Origin: a bacterium
Lineage (GTDB): Bacteria > Armatimonadota > UBA5829
DNA: 64,000 nt
Direction of reading: 5' to 3'
Assembly (NCBI GenBank): GCA_021371935.1
Contig: JAJFVF010000003.1
Location: 1-64,000 of the forward strand
The position numbers were made by a program, and so were the translations under genes. Below are positions 33,584 to 42,765 of this stretch, in pieces. Under the pieces are notes generated by a model. The model was not told where the DNA came from, did not search any database, and was given only the letters and a program-made list of their open reading frames with translations. The stretch's first letter is position 1. Each line of letters opens with the position of its first letter.

Positions 33584-35383
33584 CTACTTAAGTGATTCGC
33601 GCAGCTTGAGACCCTGAGCATGGACATCTGCTATGAACTCTGGCGACACCTTTGCCTTGCGATCATATGTCAGATAACCATTGACCTCGCCCTCAACGTC
33701 ATATAGCTGCACAAATGAGAAACCGGCGCACTCCGGTTCCGACATCAGTTCCAGAAAGAACTGCTTATACAACGCCATATATTCATCGAGATTGGCGGCA
33801 GGACCTGCACCATGCACCCGCCACTTGCCCATCGGCAAGTAGCCCTCGATCCACCAGTTGCCGGTCTCGCTTATCACCAACGGCTCGCCGCGATATTTAT
33901 AGCCCTTGCAGTATGTGGGTCTGTTTTCATATGCCTGAAAGTCACCGGTCTGCCTTATCGACTTGCGCCACCTCTCAAACCACATGTGCCAGTCCTCGCC
34001 ATGCAGCGGCCTTATGTGCAGGTCGACCATATCTGTGATGGTGTGGCAGTAACCGCTGTTATCGACAACCGGTCGGGTCGGGTCGACAGACTTGGAAGTC
34101 TCATAAAATTTCAACTTGACGGAGTTAGCATCATCTTCATCCCACTTGTGCTGCTCATTCTTGGGGACCCAGGCGATTATACACGGATGGTTGATATCCC
34201 TCTTCATACATGCCGTCCATTCGCGCAGGTGCTGGTCGGAATCAGTGCAAAAGTCCGGCTCTGTGCCCCAATCGGGCATCTCTTCCCAAATGGTCAGGCC
34301 CAGCTTGTCGCACCAATAATGGAACCGAGGCTCAGCAATTATCTGGTGCTTGCGCACGTTATTGAGGCCGTATTTCTTTGCCCACTCAACATCAGCGCGC
34401 AGTGCATCATCAGTTGGAGGTGTATACAGCCCATCCGGGTAATAGCCCTGGTCGAGAGCAGATATGAGGAAAAACACCTTGTCATTGAGATATATCTCGC
34501 CGTCTTTGGTATATGTGCTGCGGAAGCCGAAGTATGTCTCTACCGAATCGACCTCACTGCCGTCAGGACTACTCAGACTCAAACTAAGCTCATAGAGGTT
34601 CGGGCTTTCAGGCGACCATAAACGGTGGTTCGGAATGGTCAGTGTCAGTTCATTTGACCTGGATGACTGCCGCACAACTTCTTTTCCGCCAAAATATGCG
34701 ATCGCGGTAAGGGTCAAGTCTTTTGCCGGACCGTCTATCTCAGCTTTGATCGCTAGCTTGCCGGTCTTGATATCATCATGCAGCAGCAAGTCTTTGATAT
34801 ATGTGCCGCCGACTGCTTCCAACCACACAGTCTGCCAGATACCCGTAGTCCGCATGTATCGGGTTCCCTCGGGGCACCTCGCGGGAGACTGCTTGCCCCG
34901 CTGCTTTATGTCCGCAGGATTGTCATAGACTCTCAGGGCGAGGCGATTGCCGGTCGGCTTTATTATATCGGTGATATCGAATGCAAATGAGTCATACCCG
35001 CCGGTATGCTTGCCCAGATGGACGCCGTTGAGCCAGACATCGCACTCATGGTCGACCGCGCCAAAATGAAGCAGCACACGCTTTCCGATCATATTATCCG
35101 GCAGATCGAATGTGCGGGCATACCGGCAGATTGTGTGCAGTTCCTCATCATACACCCCGCTGAGCACGCTCTCCGGGCAAAAAGGCACAACTATCCTGCC
35201 ATCGAGCGGTTTGTCGAATGAACCCGCATCATCAGGGTCGAATGCAAACTCCCATACACCATTTAGATTGAGCCAGTCTGGCCTTACGCGATCGGGCCTG
35301 GGATGCTCAGGACACGGAACACCGCCGAGTTCATCTATAATGGACTCAACCGATCTGTGGTCATACAATTTCCAGTCAGACAA
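33584..35383 (-). CDS. Glycoside hydrolase family 2 enzyme (copy B)
   Basis: 599 aa, closely similar to copy A over its whole length (for example identical SVLSGVYDE, MIGKRVLLHFGAVDHECDVW and LTIWEEM stretches). Acid/base Glu in WVPKNE (about residue 410) and nucleophile in VISETG are kept. No signal peptide. The start is TTG at 35381-35383 with GGGGG 8 nt upstream, at the same position as in copy A, so the longer frame to 35479 is rejected. The two copies differ mainly in the central beta domain, which may mean different substrates. Confidence 0.9.
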   Translation of the reverse strand: MSDWKLYDHRSVESIIDELGGVPCPEHPRPDRVRPDWLNLNGVWEFAFDPDDAGSFDKPLDGRIVVPFCPESVLSGVYDEELHTICRYARTFDLPDNMIGKRVLLHFGAVDHECDVWLNGVHLGKHTGGYDSFAFDITDIIKPTGNRLALRVYDNPADIKQRGKQSPARCPEGTRYMRTTGIWQTVWLEAVGGTYIKDLLLHDDIKTGKLAIKAEIDGPAKDLTLTAIAYFGGKEVVRQSSRSNELTLTIPNHRLWSPESPNLYELSLSLSSPDGSEVDSVETYFGFRSTYTKDGEIYLNDKVFFLISALDQGYYPDGLYTPPTDDALRADVEWAKKYGLNNVRKHQIIAEPRFHYWCDKLGLTIWEEMPDWGTEPDFCTDSDQHLREWTACMKRDINHPCIIAWVPKNEQHKWDEDDANSVKLKFYETSKSVDPTRPVVDNSGYCHTITDMVDLHIRPLHGEDWHMWFERWRKSIRQTGDFQAYENRPTYCKGYKYRGEPLVISETGNWWIEGYLPMGKWRVHGAGPAANLDEYMALYKQFFLELMSEPECAGFSFVQLYDVEGEVNGYLTYDRKAKVSPEFIADVHAQGLKLRESLK

Positions 35384-35451
35384 GATGGAATCCCCCTTGA
35401 GATCAAGCAAAACTTCGCTATAGTAGCGCAGAAGCGGGTTTATGTCAACAG

Positions 35452-36528
35452 CTAGACAGAGGCGGGAATTGTTTCCCATGTATCTGGAATTTCAGACAGT
35501 TTTGGCACTCTCTGCACCATATTTTTGATCAGCACAACTGTGGTGCCGTCCGACCCGGTTTTGAGCAGTATGCGGTCGCATGCATCAAGCATTATTGAAT
35601 ATCCCATGCCAAGCGAGGGTTTGGTCGAAAATCCACGCCGCAACACTGCGCTGGGCAAAACGAGAGACTCTATGCCGGGGCCATGGTCCGCAACCGCCAC
35701 CCATACTTCATTATCCGTCCTGCCTACGTATACCCTGCCATATAATGCATGTTTGAATGCATTGGTGATGACCTCACCTACTGCAACAATCAGTGGATGC
35801 AGAGACTCTTCATCGAGGCCATAACTGCGAATAATATACTCCACCTTATGCCGCGCATTGGAAACGTCCACTGCTTCATACACGTCCAGGCTTGCTAGAG
35901 CGCTATGAATGTATGGTTTGACATCTTCTGCATCGCAAATTTCAAGTTTACCCTCGGTTACGCTCAGAATGGTCTGACGATAGAATCTGCGTTTCTGTTC
36001 TTCCAAGCTCTGTTCTAGCGAGCGTCTTTCTTCTTCCACCTGCTTTCGCACTGTTATGTCACGTCCGACAGCCAGCAGACGCTCCTTGCCGCCAATTTCA
36101 GCCAAGCGAAAATTCCATTCCATCCAAAATAACTGCCCGGACTTGTGCCTCATATGCCATTCGAATGTCTGAAATTCACCAGAAATGGCAGCTTTCATTA
36201 GTTCAATGGCATGATCTTGTGTATACGGTTCTTCACCAGAACTCAAATTGCCTGGATACAGACCTACAACCTCATCGTGAGTATAACCCAGAACGTCAAA
36301 CATACGCTGGTTGGCGTCAAGGATTTCGCTGGTGATTGGATCATGCACAATGATTACATCGTTGACTGAGTTGTAAATTGCCCGGAACCGAGTCTCGCTC
36401 TCTTGCAACTCGCGCAAGCGCTTTTGAAGCTCAGAGTAATAGCTCTTTCTTATCGACTCCTCTCCCAGGCCGATAACTTTTTTTCGCAGTGATTCCCATC
36501 TACGCGGTTTATCAGAAGATCCGCTCAT
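35452..36528 (-). CDS. PAS sensor with HATPase domain, ErcS-like
   Basis: 358 aa. An N-terminal helix leads to a PAS domain (residues 55-165: RFRAIYNSVNDVIIVHDPITSEILDANQRMFDVLGY by its key parts), a coiled coil, then an anti-sigma/serine-kinase-like HATPase domain with GEVITNAFKHAL (N box), VADHGPGI and GFSTKPSLGMGYSIM. A conventional phospho-acceptor His box was not found, so it may act like RsbW-type kinases. The ATG has GAGGAG 4 nt upstream and overlaps the alcohol dehydrogenase gene by 17 nt. The pair resembles ErcA/ErcS of Pseudomonas. Confidence 0.8.
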   Translation of the reverse strand: MSGSSDKPRRWESLRKKVIGLGEESIRKSYYSELQKRLRELQESETRFRAIYNSVNDVIIVHDPITSEILDANQRMFDVLGYTHDEVVGLYPGNLSSGEEPYTQDHAIELMKAAISGEFQTFEWHMRHKSGQLFWMEWNFRLAEIGGKERLLAVGRDITVRKQVEEERRSLEQSLEEQKRRFYRQTILSVTEGKLEICDAEDVKPYIHSALASLDVYEAVDVSNARHKVEYIIRSYGLDEESLHPLIVAVGEVITNAFKHALYGRVYVGRTDNEVWVAVADHGPGIESLVLPSAVLRRGFSTKPSLGMGYSIMLDACDRILLKTGSDGTTVVLIKNMVQRVPKLSEIPDTWETIPASV

Positions 36529-37678
36529 AAATCTCCTCAATATCTCGCCGACTAGGTTGTCTGGGGTTTGTTGCAACATCCGGGTCCTGCATCGCTTTTT
36601 TGGCGAGTCCACCGATCATGTTGCGATCCATAGCAAGCTGACTGAGATCATCTTTGATGCCAAGTAATTCCTTGAAACGCGCTAACTCATCAACCAGGCT
36701 GGCTAGTATCTCATCATCTCTCTTGCCTGCCATATCCAAATCCATTGCCTCACCGATAGCCCGATATCTACCGACAACAGATGGGAAGTTGAACGAAATA
36801 ACCTGGGGGAGCAAAATTGCATTGGACAAACCATGTGCAATGTCCAGCACACCCCCAAGGCTGTGGGACATAGCATGTGCCAATCCAAGACCGGCATTTG
36901 AAAAAGCGAAACCTGCATTCAGGCATGCAATGGACACCCAGCCTCTTAGTTCAACATTGAGTGGATCTGTAATGGTGGATGGAAGATATCTGTGTATCAA
37001 ACGAACAGCCTCAAGCGCAAAAAGATCGGTGATCGCCGATTGAGCGTTTGAGACATACGCTTCAAACGCATGTGTGAGGGCGTCGAAACCGGTGTCTGCT
37101 GTCAGTTCTGACGACAGCGTCGTCAGAGTGACCGGATCGACAAGGGAAACATCGGGCACTATGGCTTTGCTGACAATTGCAATTTTTACATGTCTGGTTG
37201 TATCCGTGATTATTGCAAACTGAGAAACATCTGCCGAACTGCCTCCTGTTGTGGGCACACATATCAGAGGCGGTATGGGAATGTGGACCTCATCGACACC
37301 CTCAAACTTCAGAATGTTTCGGTTATTGGTGCTGACAATCCCTATCCCTTTGGCACAGTCAATCGGGCTTCCACCACCCACAGCTATCAAAGAATTGCAT
37401 CCCTCATTCAGGTAAACCTCGGTGCCTGACATTACCTCATTATCCCGGGGATTTGATGATACATTCTCAAAGATCACGTAAGGCAGCCCAACAGATTGCA
37501 AACCTGTCACGATGTCACCTGTCCACCCGGCTACATCCACACCGGGGTCAGTTACGATCATGACTTTGCGCGCTCCCAAATTGACAGCGTATTTGGCGGC
37601 CAAATTCCGTGCATCAGCGCCAAAGACACATTCAGGAGCGACGAATTTGCGCAGTTCCAGTATTCCGCCACTAAGCAT
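36512..37678 (-). CDS. Iron-containing alcohol dehydrogenase, ErcA-like
   Basis: 388 aa, full length for the group III Fe-ADH family. NAD-binding GGGSPIDCAKGIG, the metal ligands in DTGFDALTHAFEAY (Asp and His), HAMSHSLGG and DIAHGLSNA are present. Because the next gene, overlapping by 17 nt, is a PAS/HATPase sensor, I infer an ErcA-like regulatory role, as described for Pseudomonas ethanol oxidation; a plain catabolic dehydrogenase is the alternative. The ATG has GAGG 8 nt upstream. Confidence 0.88.
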   Translation of the reverse strand: MLSGGILELRKFVAPECVFGADARNLAAKYAVNLGARKVMIVTDPGVDVAGWTGDIVTGLQSVGLPYVIFENVSSNPRDNEVMSGTEVYLNEGCNSLIAVGGGSPIDCAKGIGIVSTNNRNILKFEGVDEVHIPIPPLICVPTTGGSSADVSQFAIITDTTRHVKIAIVSKAIVPDVSLVDPVTLTTLSSELTADTGFDALTHAFEAYVSNAQSAITDLFALEAVRLIHRYLPSTITDPLNVELRGWVSIACLNAGFAFSNAGLGLAHAMSHSLGGVLDIAHGLSNAILLPQVISFNFPSVVGRYRAIGEAMDLDMAGKRDDEILASLVDELARFKELLGIKDDLSQLAMDRNMIGGLAKKAMQDPDVATNPRQPSRRDIEEIYERIF

Positions 37679-37723
37679 CCGCGAGGCCTCACGTTTTTAT
37701 TGCTTATACCCCTACAAACAAAA

Positions 37724-37758
37724 TATAGCGCAGTGCCAACATCAAGCACTGCGCTATA
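37724..37758 (-). terminator. Rho-independent terminator of the barrel protein gene
   Basis: Perfect 13-bp arms TATAGCGCAGTGC (37724-37736) and GCACTGCGCTATA (37746-37758). On the minus strand it is followed by UUUUGUUUG. Confidence 0.88.
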
Positions 37759-37762
37759 GACC

Positions 37763-37796
37763 TAAATACTCAATATAAAATTTACAATACTAAATT
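37763..37796 (-). repeat. AT-rich 3'-end repeat, copy 7
   Basis: Starts just after the TGA stop of the barrel protein gene on the minus strand: ATTTAGTATTG, then ATTTTATATTGAGTATTTA. It lies between the stop codon and the terminator, as in copy 2. Confidence 0.85.
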
Positions 37797-37797
37797 A

Positions 37798-38445
37798 TCA
37801 GAATCCTTTGTTGAAGTTCAGACCGAAACCGATGTCATCACCATCAATGAGGTCTACATGTGCCCTGAATCCACCGGCTGCTGCAAACTGAAGGCCGATG
37901 TTGAGGTTGTCTGTGTCATACTCGGTCATCAGGGTGAGATTGTCGCTGATGACTGCGGACAAACCGGCAAACACACCATCAAGCGTACCGTCACCAAAAC
38001 CAATGCTTCCCTTGATCTGGTGCAGAGTGAGTTTGGGAATGTCCAGAGTCTTAGTGACAACCACATACGGTGTGACATCGATCTCATCCGTCAGATCACT
38101 GACACCAAAGGCAATTCCAGGTGTGGCGAACGTCTCCTTTAGGACAGAATACTTTGCATTCAGGATGGTATCATTATCACCTTCGTCCGGGTCCAAAAGC
38201 GCTGCGCCCACTTCAAAACCATTGATGATCCCTATGTTGGCTGAAAAATAGGATGTGTCGATGTCATCACTGCTCAAATATGACGCTCCGAAGTTCACAC
38301 CTCCCATGTTGAGTGTATCGGCTGTAGGTGTGAAAATAAGCCCTGTGTAGCCGGGATAAGCCGGCGCCGCAGCAAGCCCACTTGCCAGAGACATCATCGC
38401 CATGGCCGCTATTGCAATCAATGCAAGCATCTTTGAGTTTAACAT
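37798..38445 (-). CDS. Outer-membrane beta-barrel-like exported protein
   Basis: 215 aa. Signal peptide of about 25 residues, then PAYPGYTGLIFTPTADTLNMG, which resembles the YjbH-like group of exported barrels, and alternating strands with GFxVGAALL, VVVTKTL and LTLMTEYD patterns, ending in the aromatic GFGLNFNKGF. It probably forms a small outer-membrane barrel. The ATG follows GGAGG and a second AAGG. A TATAAT box lies upstream. Exact family is uncertain. Confidence 0.75.
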   Translation of the reverse strand: MLNSKMLALIAIAAMAMMSLASGLAAAPAYPGYTGLIFTPTADTLNMGGVNFGASYLSSDDIDTSYFSANIGIINGFEVGAALLDPDEGDNDTILNAKYSVLKETFATPGIAFGVSDLTDEIDVTPYVVVTKTLDIPKLTLHQIKGSIGFGDGTLDGVFAGLSAVISDNLTLMTEYDTDNLNIGLQFAAAGGFRAHVDLIDGDDIGFGLNFNKGF

Positions 38446-38586
38446 AATTCCTTTGCCCTCCTTGGTGCATCTTTGCATTATAATATACTAGGACGCAATT
38501 GTTGAGTAGTTATCTACCCAACAAAAAGGACAATTTTATAAACCTGCATAATATGAGAATTGACCGCAGGTTATGGAGGCTGTGTT

Positions 38587-39369
38587 TTGATTCTGGACAT
38601 GTTTTCTCTAAAAGGCAAGGTCGCGCTCGTATCGGGCGGAGCAGGACTCTATGGAAGACAGATAGTGGCTGCTCTGGCTGAAGCGGGTGCGAAAACTTAT
38701 ATAGCATCGCGTTCTGTCGATGCACTCAAAGACGTGGCTGCCGAACATCAGGCGAGAGGCGAAGATGTGGTAGCTATGTATATGGATTTGGCGGAAGAAG
38801 CATCAATACTTGCTGTCAGAGACGAGATCGCTAAAAGAGAAGGCAACCTGGATGTGCTGGTCAATAATGCGGTCGCACGGCCTATGAAAAACGCATATGA
38901 TGACGACGCTTCGGCGTTCGCTGAAAGTATGAGGATAAACGCTACTGGGCTTTTCATAATAACCCGAGCCATGGGTGATCTTATGGCCGAGCATGAAAAA
39001 GGCTCGATCATAAATGTCGGCTCGATACAGGGAATGGTCGGACCCGACTCGACAATCTATGAAGGCACCAATATGACCGGCTTCTATCCGGACTATTTCT
39101 TCCATAAAGGCGGGATGATTAACTACACCCGCTTCACCGCAAGCTATTACGGCTCCAAAGGGATCAGGTGTAACTGTATATCACCCGGCGGGCTGTGGAA
39201 CCCCAATATGCCAGAGGCGTTCATCAAAAAATACAGTGCGCGCACATTCCTCGGCAGGCTGGCCGACCAGACCGACCTTATGGGAATCATCGTATTTCTG
39301 GCATCCGACGCATCGGCATATATAACAGGCACTAATATACCCGTCGACGGCGGATACACGGCCAAGTGA
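38587..39369 (+). CDS. Short-chain dehydrogenase/reductase
   Basis: 260 aa classical SDR. Cofactor motif GGAGLYGRQIVAALA, VLVNNAVA, catalytic Ser in NVGSIQG and YFFHKGG as Y-x3-K, then SPGGLWNP and the C-terminal ITGTNIPVDGGYT. The TTG start (38587) has GGAGG 7 nt upstream; the frame's ATG at 38560 lacks one. First gene of a four-gene run with an aldo-keto reductase, a BNR-repeat protein and a Gfo/Idh enzyme. That company suggests sugar or sugar-acid oxidation; the substrate is unknown. Confidence 0.9.
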   Translation: MILDMFSLKGKVALVSGGAGLYGRQIVAALAEAGAKTYIASRSVDALKDVAAEHQARGEDVVAMYMDLAEEASILAVRDEIAKREGNLDVLVNNAVARPMKNAYDDDASAFAESMRINATGLFIITRAMGDLMAEHEKGSIINVGSIQGMVGPDSTIYEGTNMTGFYPDYFFHKGGMINYTRFTASYYGSKGIRCNCISPGGLWNPNMPEAFIKKYSARTFLGRLADQTDLMGIIVFLASDASAYITGTNIPVDGGYTAK

Positions 39370-39374
39370 TTATA

Positions 39375-39400
39375 GGGTCAGGATTCGGAAATCCTGACCC
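39375..39400 (+). other. Intercistronic hairpin
   Basis: Perfect 10-bp arms GGGTCAGGAT and ATCCTGACCC around TCGGAA, between the SDR and aldo-keto reductase genes. No U-tract follows directly, so it is more likely an mRNA-stability or processing element than a terminator. Confidence 0.6.
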
Positions 39401-39424
39401 AGAGGCGTAACAAAAGGACTTTTT

Positions 39425-40372
39425 ATGCAAGGCAGTAAGATCAGTAATCTCAACATTTCGCCCATGACACTGGGGACAGTCCAGTTCGGGCTTGACTACG
39501 GCATCGCAAATACATCCGGCAAGCCCTCTTATGAGACTGCGCGGGACATAATCGCATGCGCATATGAAGGAGGCATCACCTGTCTGGACACGGCGGCTCT
39601 CTATGGCGAGAGCGAAACTGTGCTGGGCAAAGCGCTTGCTGAGCTTAAAATATCGGACGAGATTACCGTAGCGACCAAAGTATGCCACATCGCCGATGAT
39701 CTGAGCATGGCCGAGGCGGACTCGATTGTCGAAAAGTCTGTAATGCAGTCCCTTGCCAATCTGCGCATAGAAGCAATACCCATCTGTCTGTTCCACACTG
39801 AAAATAACTTTCTGCAATATGCCGAGTCTCTGCGAAAACTCAAAGAAAAGGGACTGGTAGAGCGTATCGGATCATCAGTTAATACACCCGACGGTGCGTA
39901 TAGTGTGGTAACATCCGGCCTATCGGAAGCAATGCAGATGCCGTCGAGCGTGCTTGACCACAGGTTCGTTCGTAAAGGCATCTGTTCTGAAGCTGCAAGG
40001 CGAGGCACTGCACTATTTGTGCGCAGCGTGTATCTCCAGGGACTCATACTCATGCCCGAAAAAGATATTCTGCCTGAGCTAGCCGATGTGATTCCCATTC
40101 GGCGCAAACTCTGCGCCCTGGCATGCCAGGCAGGCATAACACCGGCTGAGTTGGCCGTGAGATATATGCTCGGCGTCGAAGGGATCACCAGCCTTGTGAT
40201 CGGTGTAGATTCTGTCCAGCAGATGCACGAAAACATTTCGCTGTTCGCTAAAGGTCCGCTGGATGATGACCTTCAGCTGGCTGTCACACAGGCCGTGCCA
40301 GACCTGTCCGACAAAATTCTCTTTCCGGGGAACTGGTCGAAACGGATGGCAGATGCGAAACCGGAGAAGTAA
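39425..40372 (+). CDS. Aldo/keto reductase
   Basis: 315 aa. The catalytic tetrad of the family is visible: Asp and Tyr in LDTAALYGESE, Lys in VATKV and His in CLFHTENN. The C-terminal IGVDSVQQMHENI binds NAD(P)H as in sugar-acting members. It probably oxidises or reduces a sugar together with the neighbouring SDR and Gfo/Idh enzyme. The TAA stop overlaps an ATG of the next frame. Confidence 0.88.
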   Translation: MQGSKISNLNISPMTLGTVQFGLDYGIANTSGKPSYETARDIIACAYEGGITCLDTAALYGESETVLGKALAELKISDEITVATKVCHIADDLSMAEADSIVEKSVMQSLANLRIEAIPICLFHTENNFLQYAESLRKLKEKGLVERIGSSVNTPDGAYSVVTSGLSEAMQMPSSVLDHRFVRKGICSEAARRGTALFVRSVYLQGLILMPEKDILPELADVIPIRRKLCALACQAGITPAELAVRYMLGVEGITSLVIGVDSVQQMHENISLFAKGPLDDDLQLAVTQAVPDLSDKILFPGNWSKRMADAKPEK

Positions 40373-40413
40373 TGACTTCAGTGCTGAGGTTCCGAAAAGA
40401 CTGGGAGAATGAG

Positions 40414-41751
40414 TTGCGGAAAACTGCTGTAATCATAACGGTATGTATGTGTGTATTGTTGGCTGGTTGCACTTTTTCTATAGCTGCTGCTGGGGAAGAA
40501 TGTGTGGTCGATAAAATAGATGTTGCGCCTGTATGGTCAGGCCACAGCGTCGGTTTTTGCCTGTTGACGTACGGCGATGACCAGTTTGCAACATTCTATG
40601 ATAAAGACAGGCAGATGACACTTGCCCAGCGCAAGTTAAATGAGCGCACATGGAAGCTTACAAAATTGCCCCAAAAGGTGGGGTGGGACAGTCACAACTA
40701 TATAACAATGGCTGTTGACAACAACGGTTACTTGCATTTATGCGGCAATATGCACGTGAACCCGCTTGTTTACTTCCGCTCCAAAAAACCTCTCGATATC
40801 TCCGAGATGATAAACGTTGGGCATATGGTGGGCACTCAAGAGGAACATGTCACATATCCGCGATTTATGAACGGACCAAACACTGAGTTGATTTTTACTT
40901 ACCGCGACGGCAAAAGTGGATCAGGCAACCAGATATACAACGTTTATAATGAAAAGACCCAGAGTTGGAGCCGCCTGCTCGATAAGCCGCTGATAGATGG
41001 CGAAGGAAAACGGAATGCATACATCGACGGGCCGGTGCTCGGGCCGGACGGATGGTATCACATGTGCTGGGTCTGGAGAGACACCCCTGATTGTTCGACA
41101 AATCATGACCCCTCGTATACAAAAAGCCCGGACATGCTCCACTGGTACACAAGCGCAGGTAAGCTATTGGAACTGCCGATTACTTATGAAACTGCAGAGA
41201 TCGTAGACCATGTGCCGGTGCGTGATGGACTGATCAACTCGAACGTAAGAATCGGTTTTGATTCTCAAAAGCGTCCAATTATCACTTACCATAAATATGA
41301 TAAGGACGGCAACACCCAGATATATGATGCTCGTCTGGAAAGCGGAGTCTGGAAGACACATCGGATCACTGATTGGAAATACAGATGGTGGTTTGAAGGC
41401 GGCAGGTCGATTCAATCGGAGATCGGGCTGTCGGCGGTCATGCCATATGGACCAGGCAAAATTGCGCAGACGTTTAGCCATAAGAAATACGGCTCCAAAA
41501 GACTCGTGATTGACGAGCAGACTATGCAGATTGTATCGAACACAAAAACAGAATCCGCAATCATCCGAAAACCGGAAGGAAATTTCCCTGGGCTTATGGT
41601 AAAGACCGGCAATGATATCGGCAAATGCTCTGAAGATGGCGTGAGATATATGCTGTGCTGGGAGACACTGGGGGCTAACTATGACAAACCCCGTGAGGGG
41701 GAAATGCCGCCGCCGAGCATGCTGCGGGTCTATAAGATAAAGAAATCATAG
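40414..41751 (+). CDS. Exported BNR-repeat lipoprotein
   Basis: 445 aa from TTG with GGGAG 6 nt upstream. A signal peptide ends at a lipobox (LLAGC). The body is a six-bladed propeller-like protein of the BNR-repeat (BNR_4) family with recurring W-S-x-x and D-x-x-G-x-x-H patterns (AVDNNGYLHLCGN, GPDGWYHMCWVW, QKRPIITYHKYDKDG). Members occur with sialidase- and polysaccharide-lyase-like enzymes and may bind or cleave glycans at the cell surface. The longer ATG start at 40372 would put 14 extra residues before the signal peptide. Confidence 0.8.
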   Translation: MRKTAVIITVCMCVLLAGCTFSIAAAGEECVVDKIDVAPVWSGHSVGFCLLTYGDDQFATFYDKDRQMTLAQRKLNERTWKLTKLPQKVGWDSHNYITMAVDNNGYLHLCGNMHVNPLVYFRSKKPLDISEMINVGHMVGTQEEHVTYPRFMNGPNTELIFTYRDGKSGSGNQIYNVYNEKTQSWSRLLDKPLIDGEGKRNAYIDGPVLGPDGWYHMCWVWRDTPDCSTNHDPSYTKSPDMLHWYTSAGKLLELPITYETAEIVDHVPVRDGLINSNVRIGFDSQKRPIITYHKYDKDGNTQIYDARLESGVWKTHRITDWKYRWWFEGGRSIQSEIGLSAVMPYGPGKIAQTFSHKKYGSKRLVIDEQTMQIVSNTKTESAIIRKPEGNFPGLMVKTGNDIGKCSEDGVRYMLCWETLGANYDKPREGEMPPPSMLRVYKIKKS

Positions 41752-41798
41752 CCGACTATAGTTTAGTGTTTCCGGTCCGACCGGGTTAGGAAGATGTT

Positions 41799-42764
41799 AT
41801 GAGTGATGCAAAACCGCTGGTAAAAGACTCAACAATTCGGATTGCAATGCTGGGGATGGTGGATGGAAACGGCCACCCATACTCATGGAGCGCGATTTTC
41901 AATGGATATGACAAAGATGAAATGGCGAAATGCCCGTTCCCGGCCATTCCGGCGTATCTCGACAAGCAGCCGAAAGATACATTCGGCATAGCGGATGCGC
42001 ACGTCACACACATATGGACTGATGACCCTGCGGATGCAGCAAAAGTGTCCAAGGCGTCACTGGTGCCAAATATTGTATCAAAGGCAGAGGATGTGATCGG
42101 TGAGGTGGACGCAGTGATCGTCGCGACCGACAAAGGTTATGAGCATGTAGAGCGGTGCAGACCGTTTGTGGAGGCCGGGATTCCAATCTTCGTCGATAAG
42201 CCGATGGTGGATAACGAGGCGGATCTCGAAACCTTCTGCAAATGGGTCGATGAAGGCAAACCAATCCTCTCATCGAGCAGCATGCGCTATTGCAAAGAAT
42301 TTATCCCATACCAAATCTCCACACACGATCTCGGCGAACTGCGGTATGTAAGCATTCTGACTCCGAAGACATGGGAACGCTACGGAATCCATGCGCTAGA
42401 GAGCATATATCCGATAATCGGACCGGGGTTCGTATCGGCCAGAAATACAGGCAGCATGGATCGCAATATAGTACATCTCAAGCACGAGAAAGGCGTCGAT
42501 GCCACAGTGGTGGCAACTAATGACCTCGGCATATTCGGCGCGATGCAGCTCTGCGGCACAAAAGGATATGCCAATGCCGCCATATCCGACTCATATCACT
42601 CGTTCAAAGCACAGCTCGAAGCATTTGTAAAATATCTTATGACCGGCGTCCGACCATTTCCGTTTTCTGAGACAATCGAGCTGATGAAAATGGTCATCGC
42701 AGGCATAAAGAGCCGTGATGAGGGTGGTCGGGAAGTTATGCTTGCCGAGATTTCCGAAAAATAG
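41799..42764 (+). CDS. Gfo/Idh/MocA-like oxidoreductase
   Basis: 321 aa. The N-terminal Rossmann region is somewhat divergent (IRIAMLGMVDGNGHP), but the diagnostic VDAVIVATDKGYEHVERCRPFVEAGIPIFVDKPMV segment with D-K-P and the C-terminal sheet domain are present. The family oxidises sugars, inositols or related compounds with NAD(P). It is the last gene of the SDR/AKR/BNR run and its stop is one base from the convergent pyrF stop. AGGA lies 9 nt before the ATG. Confidence 0.82.
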   Translation: MSDAKPLVKDSTIRIAMLGMVDGNGHPYSWSAIFNGYDKDEMAKCPFPAIPAYLDKQPKDTFGIADAHVTHIWTDDPADAAKVSKASLVPNIVSKAEDVIGEVDAVIVATDKGYEHVERCRPFVEAGIPIFVDKPMVDNEADLETFCKWVDEGKPILSSSSMRYCKEFIPYQISTHDLGELRYVSILTPKTWERYGIHALESIYPIIGPGFVSARNTGSMDRNIVHLKHEKGVDATVVATNDLGIFGAMQLCGTKGYANAAISDSYHSFKAQLEAFVKYLMTGVRPFPFSETIELMKMVIAGIKSRDEGGREVMLAEISEK

Positions 42765-42765
42765 A

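Noticed and set aside
33812-34621. 269-aa plus-strand frame opposite GH2 copy B
   Set aside because: It is an antisense shadow; a similar frame also appears opposite copy A, as expected from the duplication.
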